A DNA stretch of 64,000 nt. It comes from Alopecurus myosuroides. Lineage: Eukaryota; Streptophyta; Magnoliopsida; Poales; Poaceae. The stretch covers positions 160,086,322 to 160,150,321 of the forward strand of contig CM054060.1 in assembly GCA_028641055.1 (NCBI GenBank). Reading direction: 5' to 3'. Positions within the stretch are counted from its first letter, which is position 1; the number at the start of each line of letters is the position of its first letter. Positions 34,363 through 46,182 of the stretch are shown here, one piece after another. The notes beneath the pieces were generated by a model that was not told the DNA's origin, made no database searches, and was given only the letters and a program-made list of their open reading frames with translations. The translations under genes and the position numbers were made by a program.

Positions 34363-35312
34363 TTTTGAACAAAGAGTGGGGTCCAAGACCCCCAAGTTGC
34401 ATATTGATTAACATATGGCAGGTACAAAGATCACATAGGCCCTATACATCTCTTGCACTAAAGACCTCAAATTCGAAAAAAGGCCCTGCGAAGTTACACA
34501 TAACCCCCTGGAACAAAATGAAGAAAAGCAATCAGGTCCAGGTGGGTCCCCGCCACCCTCCGCCGGCGCTCTCCAGGTGCGAGCGGCACCGAGAGCGGAG
34601 CACCAAGTTCTCAGACTCTCCCAGCCGGCGGACAACCACTGACGCTGGCAATCGTGACGAGACCGGGGACGAACCACTTGGAACCGTCTCGAAGCCGAGA
34701 CCCAGCGCGTGGTCGCGACTGCCTCCGTCTTGGAGGAAGAAGACGGGCCTCCTTCATGGCCCCAGATCGCAGCGGCCGAAAGCGCCACCACGTGATTAGC
34801 TCGTAGTTGCAGCGTAGAATCGAACAACCAAACCTCGAATCGTGGAGAAGCACACGCAAACCACTCCCGCTCCCCGCCACCACGGCTATCCAGCGAAAAG
34901 CAGAGCGTCGTACCTTCCAATCTTCTCAGCTTGGCAAGCATAGAGCTCCAGAACCAGAGCTCCACCTTCGAGCTTATGAGGGAACGAGATCGCAGCGCCC
35001 TCTTCCTCCAGACTCAGCTCCAACCACCGGAGCTCTAGCCAGAAGAACACGAGCAGAAGCACCTCGCAGCTGCGGCTTGGACGCATCTGGAGGCAAGATC
35101 TCAACGGCATGACACCAAGCTGAATAAACAACGAAAGAGAGCAGCAACCACAACTAAAACCTAAACTACTTCTATACAAAGCGGGCCGGCACCCTAGGGC
35201 ATCACCACACCAACCAGCGCGAGCGCTAGCGGCGGGGATGGCCGGAACGAAGCAGCACTGACGGAGGAGTTTCAAGGGCTACTGTAGCAGGGAGAGGATA
35301 AGGAAGGGCGGT
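34363..35312 (-). mobile_element. Retroposon with A-tail and 15-bp TSD (LINE-derived or retrocopy)
   Basis: About 950 bp bounded by a perfect 15-bp direct repeat. The left end starts with a run of T, i.e. a short A-tail on the minus strand (TTTGTTCAAAA), so it reads right to left. These are hallmarks of target-primed reverse transcription. The 5' portion (minus) is GC-rich and leader-like; open frames exist on both strands (34408-34965 and 34886-35275 minus) but I recognise no protein. It could be a short non-autonomous LINE derivative, a 5'-truncated LINE 3' end, or a processed copy of a cellular transcript. Confidence 0.65.
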
Positions 35313-35327
35313 GTTGCGTTGTTTCTT
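35313..35327. repeat. Target-site duplication, right copy
   Basis: GTTGCGTTGTTTCTT, identical to 34348-34362. Confidence 0.8.
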
Positions 35328-35759
35328 GGATGTAAGTTGAAGAAGAACAGCTCAATTGCTGGCGACAATGAAGGAGATTTACGTATCCATAAATAACAGG
35401 GTTACACCTGTCCGCAATCCTGTGAAATTAACACCTCATTCACCTGAATGGTCTCAGAAACGACCTTAGAGCAACACATGCTCCGTTTTCGTCTGTTTGA
35501 GTCGAGATCAGAGGGTCATCCGGCATATGTCCGGCCATTCGTGAGCACCGAACCCAACGCGCCGACCCATTTGGTCCGGCCTGGGGCTGTTTGTCCAATT
35601 TTGATCGTTTCGGAAGTATCACACGCTGTTCGAAATAGGTAAAAAATATAATGTTTTGCAACCAAATTGCATCAAATAAATGATTCATTCGAGCAAATAA
35701 AATGTATTAGTATTACAACCAAATCAAAATAAAATGTTTCAAATAGATTGATGGGGCAA

Positions 35760-35838
35760 CTAATGACTCCCTAGGTGAATCCACATATGCTCCACCAAAT
35801 CATTTTGAAGTTGACTGTGAAGATTTCTATCACGCATG
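35760..35838 (-). pseudogene. Harbinger transposase, C-terminal exon end (separated by insertion)
   Basis: The minus strand reads RDRNLHSQLQNDLVEHMWIH then LGSH and a TAG stop at 35760-35762. It is the direct continuation of the frame that breaks off at 44871 (FEEFVEFHRDM). The 9-kb LTR element separates the two parts. R.HQLQNDL.EHMW is the usual tail of grass Harbinger (DDE_Tnp_4) transposases. Confidence 0.85.
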
Positions 35839-37197
35839 TGTAACACCCGGGGAGTTACCCTAGATAGAAAGTTGGTTGTTGCATTGCATTACATGCATCA
35901 TATGCATTGCATCATGTTTTCAAAACAAATCAAAGATTCAAATCAAATTAAACTTTCCCACATTGACCAAAATTGCAAACTAAAACAATTCAATTGTTTT
36001 TCAATAGTTTGAAGTTGTTTTGATCAAATTGCTTGTTAATAAAAATTTTCCCTTTTGTTAAAACCCTAATGGCAAATTAAAATTTCAAATCATTTTTTTC
36101 CCTTCTTAATGGGCATGATCAAATTGTGGGTTTAACAAAAAAAAATCAAATTCTTGCAAACAACTAAAGTTCAATTAATGTTTTCATAATTGTTGAGTTA
36201 ATGGAATAAAATTTGTTTAAAACACCAAATCCTTATGAACCCCATTTGAAAATCAAATAGCAAACAAAATTAATTTAACACTTCAAATTTTGGACTTGAT
36301 GTTCCCAATTGCTTAGAATTGCTGTTTGCCACTTAATAAAATTTGTTTATAAAATTTAAAACCCCAAACCCTACTTCCATCTCCCTCTCTTCCAATCCCT
36401 TAAAAAAAAGGAACAAAAGATAAAACAAGTGAGAGGGGCAGCCCAGCCTTTCTCCCTTTTTTTCCCTCAGCCCACCTAAGCCCAGCAGCCCAACAAGATC
36501 ATCTTCCTCGTACGGACAGAGGAGGGGTGTCGCTGTCATCTCCCCCCCTCCATGGACCCCCCCCAACTGCTCCTTCCCCCCTCTACAAATCCCCTCCTTC
36601 CCCTCCAAACCCTAGGCCGCCCCCCTTCTCCCTTTTCCCCTTCCTTCCATCCGCCGCCGCCATCTCTTCCTCCATCTCCTTGTTTTCTTCCTCTGAAAAA
36701 AATCTCTCACAGTACAGGGAGGGACCGGAGGACCTCGTCGTCGCCGTCTTGATCGCCTTCGAGGTGAGCTGACCATGGGAATGGGACCGGGGCATGCTCC
36801 TCGACGTTCCCATGGGAGAATCGGGAGCCGGAGTCGTCGGGAGCATCGCCTAGGCCGCCGTCGACGTCGCCTGTTCGTGAGGAGCGCAGGGTGGGCGTCC
36901 TTCTGTTTGTCCTCGACGCCCTGCCGTTCGCCTCCCCCTCCGACCACCCCGAGGTGAGGCCCCCCCCTTGCCTAGGCACTCTCCTCCCCTCTGCTCTGGA
37001 ACCGGCCGTCGAGCCGTGTGCGAACGCCGCCGGCAGCCGCTCGTTGGTCTCTGTCCTGCGATCGTGGACAGGTTCGACTGAACCTGTTTGGGTTCAGTTA
37101 GTCGAACCAAAGCGCCTCAAAACCCACCCTATCTTGTACCATCACAAACCAGAGCAGTAGCACACTGGCAGCGAACCTAGCGCGCACACCCTAGGTC

Positions 37198-37214
37198 CTG
37201 GGTTCGATTCCCCC
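37198..37214 (+). other. tRNA T-arm/B-box-like sequence in LTR
   Basis: CTGGGTTCGATTCCCCC contains a perfect B-box pattern (GGTTCGATTCC, 37201-37211). The T-stem is imperfect. Counterparts are at 41965-41981 and 54798-54814. Confidence 0.55.
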
Positions 37215-39281
37215 CAAGCCACCCTTTTATTTCCTGTTTTTTTCTTTTCTGCCCGAGATTTCAGAAACAGAGATCTGAGCCATTAATTCTAAAATCAATA
37301 TAAAATTAAATATTACTCCAATTTGAATGATTTAAAATCCTGTGGATTCATAATCTTGAGACCTTTCTATTAATGTCAAGTTTGCAATATATTTCTGTAA
37401 CAATTTTGGCACTAAATAATTAATTACTGAAAATGCAATAAAAAGTGGAAACTTTGGAATTTCATAACTTTAGTTCTACTCATCCAATTTAAGCAAACTT
37501 GGGCTCTAAAAATTTGTCTTAACAAACTCTACACATTGGTATTTTATTTGTGCACAATTGAATTAATTTTGAACATGTTTTCCTCTGTTTACTAAAAAGG
37601 GCAGAATAAGACCATTGATGGAAAATGGCATAATAAATTCAATAATAACCCAAAAATTATGTTTGATAGCTCAAAATGTGCAATGAAACATTTGCTACAT
37701 GTTTTCAACCTTTTCAATGCAATTTGTTTGTTGTTTTCCCTAATTAAAAGTGGTGCAATAATCCAATGCTTTAATTAAAACCTTTTAAATTGCAAAATTC
37801 ATAACTTGGGCAATTCAAATCCAATTCCAACATGTAAAATATGTTTTCCATCCCATTTTTCATGAACTTTGCAAATATCAACTTTTTTTACTGTTTTGAA
37901 TAATTTAAATTGCTGAAAACAACTGTTTCTTATTTAATGCATTTAAAATTGTCAAATTAATAACTAATTCATTTTAATTCCAATTTCAACAAATATAATA
38001 TGTTTTCCAATTAAAATTAAATGCTCTACCAAAATATAAAATTTGTTTACTGTTTTGAACAATTAAACTTGATGAAAACAACAAATGCTTGTGTGACACC
38101 TTTAAGCAACCAAAATTCCAAAACTTAATAAGTGAATTTCAAAATGGGTAAACCTTATTTCCAATTGATTCTATTGTTGTTATTTTGTTGTTTTCCTCAT
38201 CCATGCATCATGCTAATCCACTTTCACATATTGATTAGTTGTAAAACAACTATTTCAACCTTAATTCATAGGCTTTCCATATGCAACCCCAAATTGCATA
38301 TGGGTCCATTTAATTATGTTACCATGTCAACTAGTTTATCGTTGATGCATTCTTAAACTTGTCATGCATCCATATCTTGATCATGTTGGATCTTTTGCCG
38401 TAGTAGTAATTGTTGCATCCGATGTTTGTTCGAGGTTCGTTGCTTCTTCGCGGATAGGACGTTGAGATGATGTGAGCAACGACAAGTTCTGCGGATGTAC
38501 CTCTACTTGCTGGATTCCAGGCAAGTATACTCACTTGATGCCACATGGCTGCCTTTCATCACTTGTTACAGATTCTTTCCGTTGCTCTTATGCTAGCCTT
38601 TTGATTCGATGCTTGTGTCTCGATCCTATTATATGTTTACCTTGCAGCCATGATATAGCCTTCCTTCCACTTCCTATTAACTGTTGTTTGTTTACCTTGT
38701 TGGCCCTCGTGTCGTAGTTGCATGCTTAGATTTGTTTGTGCTCGAGTCTTGTTATCCTTTGTCGTATCACCTGTTTAGTTTATAGTTGGGTTTCAATTCA
38801 ATCAACAACATGTTAATGTCTGGGGTAATAATAATTTGATGTTAAGGCACCGGCAGGAGGCCCGGGTTAGGGTTTTGAGGCCTGCTAGTGTCGAACTTAA
38901 TTAGGAAAAGGGTCTTGTCTACTGATCCATGATGAGCGTGCTCACCGCATCCGGGTGGTAGTATGGGACCCCCCTCGACTTAGACCTGATCTGCAGCTTG
39001 TCCGAAGAGCCACACTTAGTTCGGGTGTTCCATTTGCTCCTTTGCATAATGGGTTGATCACCCATGGTTACTGATGATGATGATGCATATAGGGCGAGGC
39101 CTGTAGTGCCGGGGTGTTGTGTCCTGCGGGAGTTTTGCACACCTGCGCTGAGTATTCGGCTGCGTGGCTGGGACCTTATAGCTCCGTGGCTCCTAGGATG
39201 GGTTGTAGAGATGGTTTGGGTCGTGTCAAGCCAACCTGAGTTTTAGTTGGAGGCTTGAGTGTGTACGGGTACTGGAGCACA

Positions 39282-39348
39282 CCCTGCAGGGATAAATCTT
39301 CTCGAGAAGCCGTGTTTTCCGCGGTTATGGATTACTTGGTGAAAGTAC
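39282..39348 (+). repeat. Palindrome-rich conserved LTR block
   Basis: CCCTGCAGGG (39282-39291), CTTCTCGAGAAG (39298-39309) and CCGCGG (39319-39324), followed by ACTTGGTGAAAGTA. The same block recurs at 24081, 31406, 44048 and 56931 in LTRs of three related types. Confidence 0.85.
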
Positions 39349-40106
39349 TGGCTAACAAGTACTCAGACAACTTACACCTAATGATAATAACTTGACTAGT
39401 AATAGTCTTATTGACACAATAAGTTGAACATCATTAATCCAACAGTGTGAGTTATCCTTGGGTTGCTTCCTTAGTAGGGGGTGAAATTGGATGGGTTTGT
39501 TTGGTGGTTAGTTGTAGTTGGTTACGATACGCTATCTTATCCCCTCTTTTAGCCGGATGTTGTAGTGAGTCTCTGTAGTTGGTTAGTGCAGCCCGCTGCC
39601 GCTTATTTGCAATAATCTCTTCCTTTCCGTTGATCCCAAAGTATTTGTATCTTGTGATGACTGGTTACGCCGGTATCTTGTGAGTATGGTTTACCCACTT
39701 GCCAGTACTTAACCGTACTGACCCACGAATCCTTTTTCGTGGCTGCATATTCAATATTGCAGTCAACAGGTTTGAAGTCTGACGACGTTATCTTGGGAAT
39801 CCTTACGGCTTGGCCTGGGCAGGGATTGGACGCTCTCGGTTATCTTCAGGACTCTTAGTCCAATTTGTATCTTGTCCGTAGTCGGACGCTGTGTTGATTC
39901 TTCCGCTGTTATTTGGATCTTTGTATGGTATCAGTTGTATCCCTGACTCGTTTGAGTCATCTTGTATATATCTTTTCTGCTGTTGTTGTGGAATATTCGT
40001 GGACTGTTGTAATGTTATCAGACGTGGCAACCTGGAATCGGTTATTATGTGGATTTTGGCGGGAATGCTGAAATCTGCATAGTGCCCGATCTCGGGGCGT
40101 CACAAA

Positions 40107-40119
40107 TGGTATCAGAGCC
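40107..40119 (+). other. Primer binding site (tRNA-Met type)
   Basis: TGGTATCAGAGCC two bases after the 5' LTR; exact match to the usual initiator-tRNA-Met complement. Confidence 0.9.
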
Positions 40120-40463
40120 TTGGTTCCGATTCCCGATATTGTTTCGTTACGAATGGTTATCGAAGCAACGGGTCCGCAAAGCCTATAGGATAACCTCGCT
40201 AACGGTCGTTGTTTCTAGAGTGTCAAAACTATTTGTGCTAAAACTATTTTTTTTGGAAACATCTCGATAGGATTCTTGTTTTCTCCTTATCTCTATTCTA
40301 TTTCCCCTCCCATCTTATTTGTTTTGGAGTCTTCCCCCCTTGTCTATCTTTCAAAGTGTTAGGATCCTACGTGGGTGGACGTTTTCTGAGCCTTTAACCT
40401 AATAGGATTCGATCATCGGAAGATTCCTGGTGGAAGAACATCGTCATCAGCCCGAGCAAGAAG

Positions 40464-40605
40464 CCCTTGTTAGTGGTGTCGAGAATCCCTTGTTAGTGGT
40501 GTCGAGGAGATCAACTGGAAGCATGAAGAATCGTTAGTCGAACTTCTTTTCCCTCCCGGGTTAGCAGGTGGATTGCGAGGGCGCAATCCCTTGTTAGTGG
40601 TGTCG
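40464..40605 (+). repeat. Three copies of an 18-bp repeat before the 3' LTR
   Basis: CCCTTGTTAGTGGTGTCG occurs exactly at 40464-40481, 40487-40504 and 40588-40605. Between copies two and three lies a hairpin, GGATTGCG/AGGG/CGCAATCC (about 40571-40590). No polypurine tract precedes the 3' LTR at 40608. Confidence 0.9.
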
Positions 40606-40607
40606 TC

Positions 40608-43600
40608 TGTAACACCTGGGGTGTTACCCTAGATAGAAAGTTGGTTGTTGCATTGCATCACATGCATCATATGCATTGCATCATGTTTTCAAAACAAATC
40701 AAAGATTCAAACCAAATTAAACTTTCCCACATTGACCAAAATTGCAAACTAAAACAATTCAATTGTTTTTCAATAGTTTGAAGTTGTTTTGATCAAATTG
40801 CTTGTTAATAAAATTTTTCCCTTTTGTTAAAACCCTAATGGCAAATTAAAATTTCAAATCATTTTTTCCCTTCTTAATGGGCATGATCAAATTGTGGGTT
40901 TAACAAAAAAAAATCAAATTCTTGCAAACAACTAAAGTTCAATTAATGTTTTCATAATTGTTGAGTTAATGGAATAAAATTTGTTTAAAACACCAAATCC
41001 TTATGAACCCCATTTGAAAATCAAATAGCAAACAAAATTAATTTAACACTTCAAATTTTGGACTTGATGTTCCCAATTGCTTAGAATTGCTGTTTGCCAC
41101 TTAATAAAATTTGTTTATAAAATTTAAAACCCCAAACCCTACTTCCATCTCCCTCTCTTCCAATCCTTTAAAAAAAAGGAACAAATGATAAAACAAGTGA
41201 GAGGGGCAGCCCAGCCTTTCTCCCTTTTTTTCCCTCAGCCCACCTAAGCCCAGCAGCCCAACAAGATCATCTTCCTCGTACGGACAGAGGAGGGGTGTCG
41301 CTGTCATCTCCCCCCTCCATGGACCCTCCCAACTGCTCCTTCCCCCCTCTACAAATCCCCTCCTTCCCCTCCAAACCCTAGGCCGACCCCCCTTCTCCCT
41401 TTTCCCCTTCCTTCCATCCGCCGCCGCCATCTCTTCCTCCATCTCCTTGTTTTCTTCCTCTGAAAAAAAAATCTCACAGTACAGGGAGGGACCGGAGGAC
41501 CTCGTCGTCGCCGTCTTGATCGCCTTCGAGGTGAGCTGACCATGTGAATGGGACCGGGGCATGCTCCTCGACGTTCCCATGGGAGAATCGGGAGCCGGAG
41601 TCGTCGGGAGCATCGCCTAGGCCGCCGTCGACGTCGCCTCTTCGTGAGGAGCGCATGGTGGGCGTCCTTCTGTTCGTCCTCGACGCCCTGCCGTTCGCCT
41701 CCCCCTCCGACCACCCCGAGGTGAGGCCCCCCCTTGCTTAGGCCCTCTCCTCCCCTCTGCTCTGGAACCGGCCGTCGAGCCGTGTGCGAACGCCGCCGGC
41801 ATCCGCTCGTTGGTCTCTGTCCTGCGATCGTGGACAGGTTCGACTGAACTTGTTTGGGTTCAGTTAGTCGAACCAAAGCGCCTCAAAACCCCACCCTATC
41901 TTGTACCATCACAAACCAGAGCAGTAGCACACTGGCAGCGAACCTAGCGCGCACACCCTAGGTCCTGGGTTCGATTCCCCCAAGCCACCCTTTTATTTCC
42001 TGTTTTTTTCTTTTCTGCCCGAGATTTCAGAAACAGAGATCTGAGCCATTGATTCTAAAATCAATATAAAATTAAATATTACTCCAATTTGAATGATTTA
42101 AAATCCTGTGGATTCATAATCTTGAGACCTTTCTATTAATGTCAAGTTTGCAATATATTTCTGTAACAATTTTGGCACTAAATAATTAATTACTGAAAAT
42201 GCAATAAAAAGTGGAAACTTTGGAATTTCATAACTTTAGTTCTACTCATACAATTTAAGCAAACTTGGGCTCTAAAAATTTGTCTTAACAAACTCTACAC
42301 ATTGGTATTTTATTTGTGCACAATTGAATTAATTTTGAACATGTTTTCCTCTGTTTACTAGAAAGGGCAGAATAAGACCATTGATGGAAAATGGCATAAT
42401 AAATTCAATAATAACCCAAAAATTATGTTTGATAGCTCAAAATGTGCAATGAAACATTTGCTACATGTTTTCAACCTTTTCAATGCAATTTGTTTGTTGA
42501 TTTCCCTAATTAAAAGTGGTGCAATAATCCAATGCTTTAATTAAAACCTTTTAAATTGCAAAATTCATAACTTGGGCAATTCAAATCCAATTCCAACATG
42601 TAAAATATGTTTTCCATCCCATTTTTCATGAACTTTGCAAATATCAACTTTGTTTACTGTTTTGAATAATTTAAATTGCTGAAAACAACTGTTTCTTATT
42701 TAATGCATTTAAAATTGTCAAATTAATAACTAATTCATTTTAATTCCAATTTCAACAAATATAATATGTTTTCCAATTAAAATTAAATGCTCTACCAAAA
42801 TATAAAATTTGTTTACTGTTTTGAACAATTAAACTTGATGAAAACAACAAATGCTTGTGTGACACCTTTAAGTAACCAAAATTCCAAAACTTAATAAGTG
42901 AATTTCAAAATGGGTAAACCTTATTTCCAATTGATTCTATTGTTGTTATTTTGTTGTTTTCCTCATCCATGCATCATGCTAATCCACTTTCACATATTGA
43001 TTAGTTGTAAAACAACTATTTCAACCTTAATTCATAGGCTTTCCATATGCAACCCCAAATTGCATATGGGTCCATTTAATTATGTTACCATGTCAACTAG
43101 TTTATCGTTGATGCATTCTTAAACTTGTCATGCATCCATATCTTGATCATGCTGGATCTTTTGCCGTAGTAGTAATTGTTGCATCCGATGTTTGTTCGAG
43201 GTTCGTTGCTTCTTCGCGGATAGGACGTTGAGATGATGTGAGCAACGACAAGTTCTGCGGATGTACCTCTACTTGCTGGATTCCAGGCAAGTATACTCAC
43301 TTGCTGCCACATGGCTGCCTTTCATCACTTGTTACAGATTCTTTTCGTTGCTCTTATGCTAGCTTTTTGATTCGATGCTTGTGTCTCGATCCTATTATAT
43401 GTTTACCTTGCAGCCATGATATAGCCTTCCTTCCACTTCCTATTAACTGTTGTTTGTTTACCTTGTTGGCCCTCGTGTCGTAGTTGCATGCTTAGATTTG
43501 TTTGTGCTCGAGTCTTGTTATCCTTTGTCGTATCACCTGTTTAGTTTATAGTTGGGTTTCAATTCAATCAACAACATGTTAATGTCTGGGGTAATAATAA

Positions 43601-44870
43601 TTTGATGTTAAGGCACCGGCAGGAGGCCCGGGTTAGGGTTTTGAGGCCTGCTAGTGTCGAACTTAATTAGGAAAAGGGTCTTGTCTACTGATCCATGATG
43701 TGCGTGCTCACCGCATCCGGGTGGTAGTATGGGACCCCCCTCGACTTAGACCTGATCTGCAGCTTGTCCGAAGAGCCACACTTAGTTCGGGTGTTCCATT
43801 TGCTCCTTTGCATAATGGGTTGATCACCCATGGTTACTGATGATGATGATGCATATAGGGCGAGGCCTGTAGTGCCGGGGTGTTGTGTCCTGCGGGAGTT
43901 TTGCACACCTGCGCTGAGTATTCGGCTGCGTGGCTGGGACCTTATAGCTCCGTGGCTCCTAGGATGGGTTGTAGAGATGGTTTGGGTCGTGTCAAGCCAA
44001 CCTGAGTTTTAGTTGGAGGCTTGAGTGTGTACGGGTACTGGAGCACACCCTGCAGGGATAAATCTTCTCGAGAAGCCGTGTTTTCCGCGGTTATGGATTA
44101 CTTGGTGATAGTACTGGCTAACAAGTACTCAGACAACTTACACCTAATGATAATAACTTGACTAGTAATAGTATTATTGACACAATAAGTTGAACATCAT
44201 TAATCCAACAGTGTGAGTTATCCTTGGGTTGCTTCCTTAGTAGGGGGTGACATTGGATGGGTTTGTTTGGTGGTTAGTTGTAGTTGGTTACGATACGCTA
44301 TCTTATCCCCTCTTTTAGCCGGGTGTTGTAGTGAGTCTCTGTAGTTGGTTAGTGCAGCCCGCTGCCGCTTATTTGCAATAATCCCTTCATTTCCGTTGAT
44401 CCCAAAGTATTTGTATCTTGTGATGACTGGTTACGCCGGTATCTTGTGAGTATGGTTTACCCACTTGCCAGTACTTAACCGTACTGACCCATGAATCCTT
44501 TTTCGTGGCTGCATATTCAATATTGCAGTCAACAGGTTTGAAGTCTGACGACGTTAGCTTGGGAATCCCTCCGGCTTGGCCTGGGCAGGGATTGGACGCT
44601 CTCGGTTATCTTCAGGACTCTTAGTCCAATTTGTATCTTGTCCGTAGTCGGACGCTGTGTTGATTCTTCCGCTGTTATTTGGATCTTTGTATGGTATCAG
44701 TTGTATCCCTGACTCGTTTGAGTCATCTTGTATATATCTTTTCTGTTGTTGTTGTGGAATATTCGTGGACTGTTGTAATGTTATCAGACGTGGCAACCTG
44801 GAATCGGTTATTATGTGGATTTTGGCGGGAATGCTGAAATCTGCATAGTGCCCGATCTCGGGGCGTCACA
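40608..44870 (+). repeat. 3' LTR of the LARD-like element
   Basis: TGTAACACCTGGGG to GGGGCGTCACA, 4263 bp, nearly identical to 35839-40104. It carries the same GTGAGC donor (41531), T-arm-like sequence (41965) and palindrome-rich block (44048). Confidence 0.9.
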
Positions 44871-46182
44871 ACATGTCACGATGAAATTCGACGAATTCTT
44901 CAAATGATACCACTCCAGGCTGGGGCTCAACCAGCTCGCCCCCGAACTCCCAATCCTGGTCAAAGAGAACCTCGTTGCGCTCATCCTTGACGATCATGTT
45001 GTGCATGATGACACAACAAGTCATCACCTCCCACATGACCTGGAGGCTCCATGTCCTAGCAGAGTGCCGAACAATATGCCAGCGGGCTTGGAGTACCCCG
45101 AAAGCTCGCTCCACATCCTTCCTAGCACCCTCTTGTTCTTAATCAAACCTTGTCCTCTTCTCACCGACAGGAGAGGCGATCGTCTTCACAAATGTGGACC
45201 ATTGGGGGCAGATACCATCAACGAGGTAGTAGCCATTGGTGTATTGGTGGCCATTGATCTCAAATCACACCTCTGGTGCATCGCCTTCGGAGAGCCTACC
45301 AAAGACCGGTGACCGCTGAAGCACGTTGATGTCATTGTGCGTGCCGGCCACGCCGAAAAACGAATGCCAAATCCATAGTTCTTGTGATGCCACCGCTTCG
45401 AGCACGACCCAGCACGCCCTCGAATGTCCCTTGTACTGGCCTTGCCAAGAAAATGGGCAATTCTTCCGTTCCTAATGCATGCAATCTATGCTCCCAAGCA
45501 TGCCAGGGAATCTTCTTTGCTCGTTAATGGCCAAGAGCCGGGTTGTGTCTTCAATAGTTGGCTCCCTCAAGTACTCCTTCCCAAACACCGCAATGACGAT
45601 CCTACAGAACGCGTACATTGATTCGAGACATGTGGACTCGCTAATGCGCATTGTACTCGTCAACAAAATCTCCAACACCCCCATATGCAAGCATTCGAAT
45701 GGCTGTTGTGCACTTTTGATACGAGGTGAAACCAAGCTTACCAAGGGCATCGGGCTTGCAAATGAAATCATCATCATGTGCCATCACACCCAGCCGAATG
45801 CGGGTGAACACATACCTCGCCATCCTGAACAGCCGCCGGAACTTATGACCTGGGTATATAGGCTTCATGGGGTGAAAGTAATCTTTGTAGAGCTGGGCAT
45901 GGCCGCCTTCTTTGTCATGGTCCAACGCGGGGAACGGTCTGGAACCGAGCTCCTGTACATCAGCCGCAACCTCGAAATGTGCTCATCGACGAGGAGTGTA
46001 GCAATCAAATCCTCGCACTCATCGTACGATGATTCCGAGGACGAGGATGAGTATTGCGGGCTAATGTAGTAGTACTCATCCGAGCTATCCAAGTATCCAT
46101 GGTAGGTGATGGAACCATACCTTGGGCAATCTGACGAACGGCTCGTGGGCACGCTGGTCGGTGCTCGTCGACAAGGCTCCAA
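44871..46182 (-). pseudogene. Harbinger transposase (DDE_4 type), main part
   Basis: Read on the minus strand: an acidic/serine-rich N-terminus (about 46182-45930), then [119 protein letters not shown] and ERAFGVLQARWHIVRHSART, VMTCCVIMHNMI. These are the catalytic-domain landmarks of PIF/Harbinger nucleases (GSIDCMH and YLVDGIYP carry the metal-binding acids). Stops replace a residue after DEYNAH, after SIDCMH (usually Trp), and in two later places, and frames shift near 45900. The C-terminus is at 35760-35838. Confidence 0.9.

Larger units (their letters stand above)
35839..40104 (+). repeat. 5' LTR of the LARD-like element
   Basis: TGTAACACCCGGGG to GGGGCGTCACA, 4266 bp. Parts in order: AT-rich block (35900-36360), C/T-rich and GC-rich leader-like section (36470-37060) with GTGAGC donor at 36764, tRNA-T-arm-like sequence (37198-37214), AT-rich block (37260-38330), and a 3' section with the palindrome-rich block (39282-39348). 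Small ORFs such as 38132-38356 are repeated identically in the other LTR and are not genes. Confidence 0.9.
35839..44870 (+). mobile_element. LTR element with 4.26-kb LTRs and a 503-bp interior (LARD-like)
   Basis: Two long LTRs (35839-40104 and 40608-44870) flank only 503 bp: a tRNA-Met-type PBS, a noncoding spacer and three copies of an 18-bp repeat. No gag or pol. It sits in a Harbinger transposase exon; the flanks are GCATG on the left and ACATG on the right, a 5-bp TSD with one change. The two LTRs differ by few substitutions and small indels and by only 3 bp in length, so the insertion is recent. Its LTR relates to the one at 53236 and, more distantly, to the 21626 LTR. Confidence 0.9.

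Noticed and set aside
38132..38717. Small plus-strand ORFs with hydrophobic stretches, repeated at 42898-43483
   Set aside because: They lie in both LTRs of the same element at the same offset; no conserved domain.
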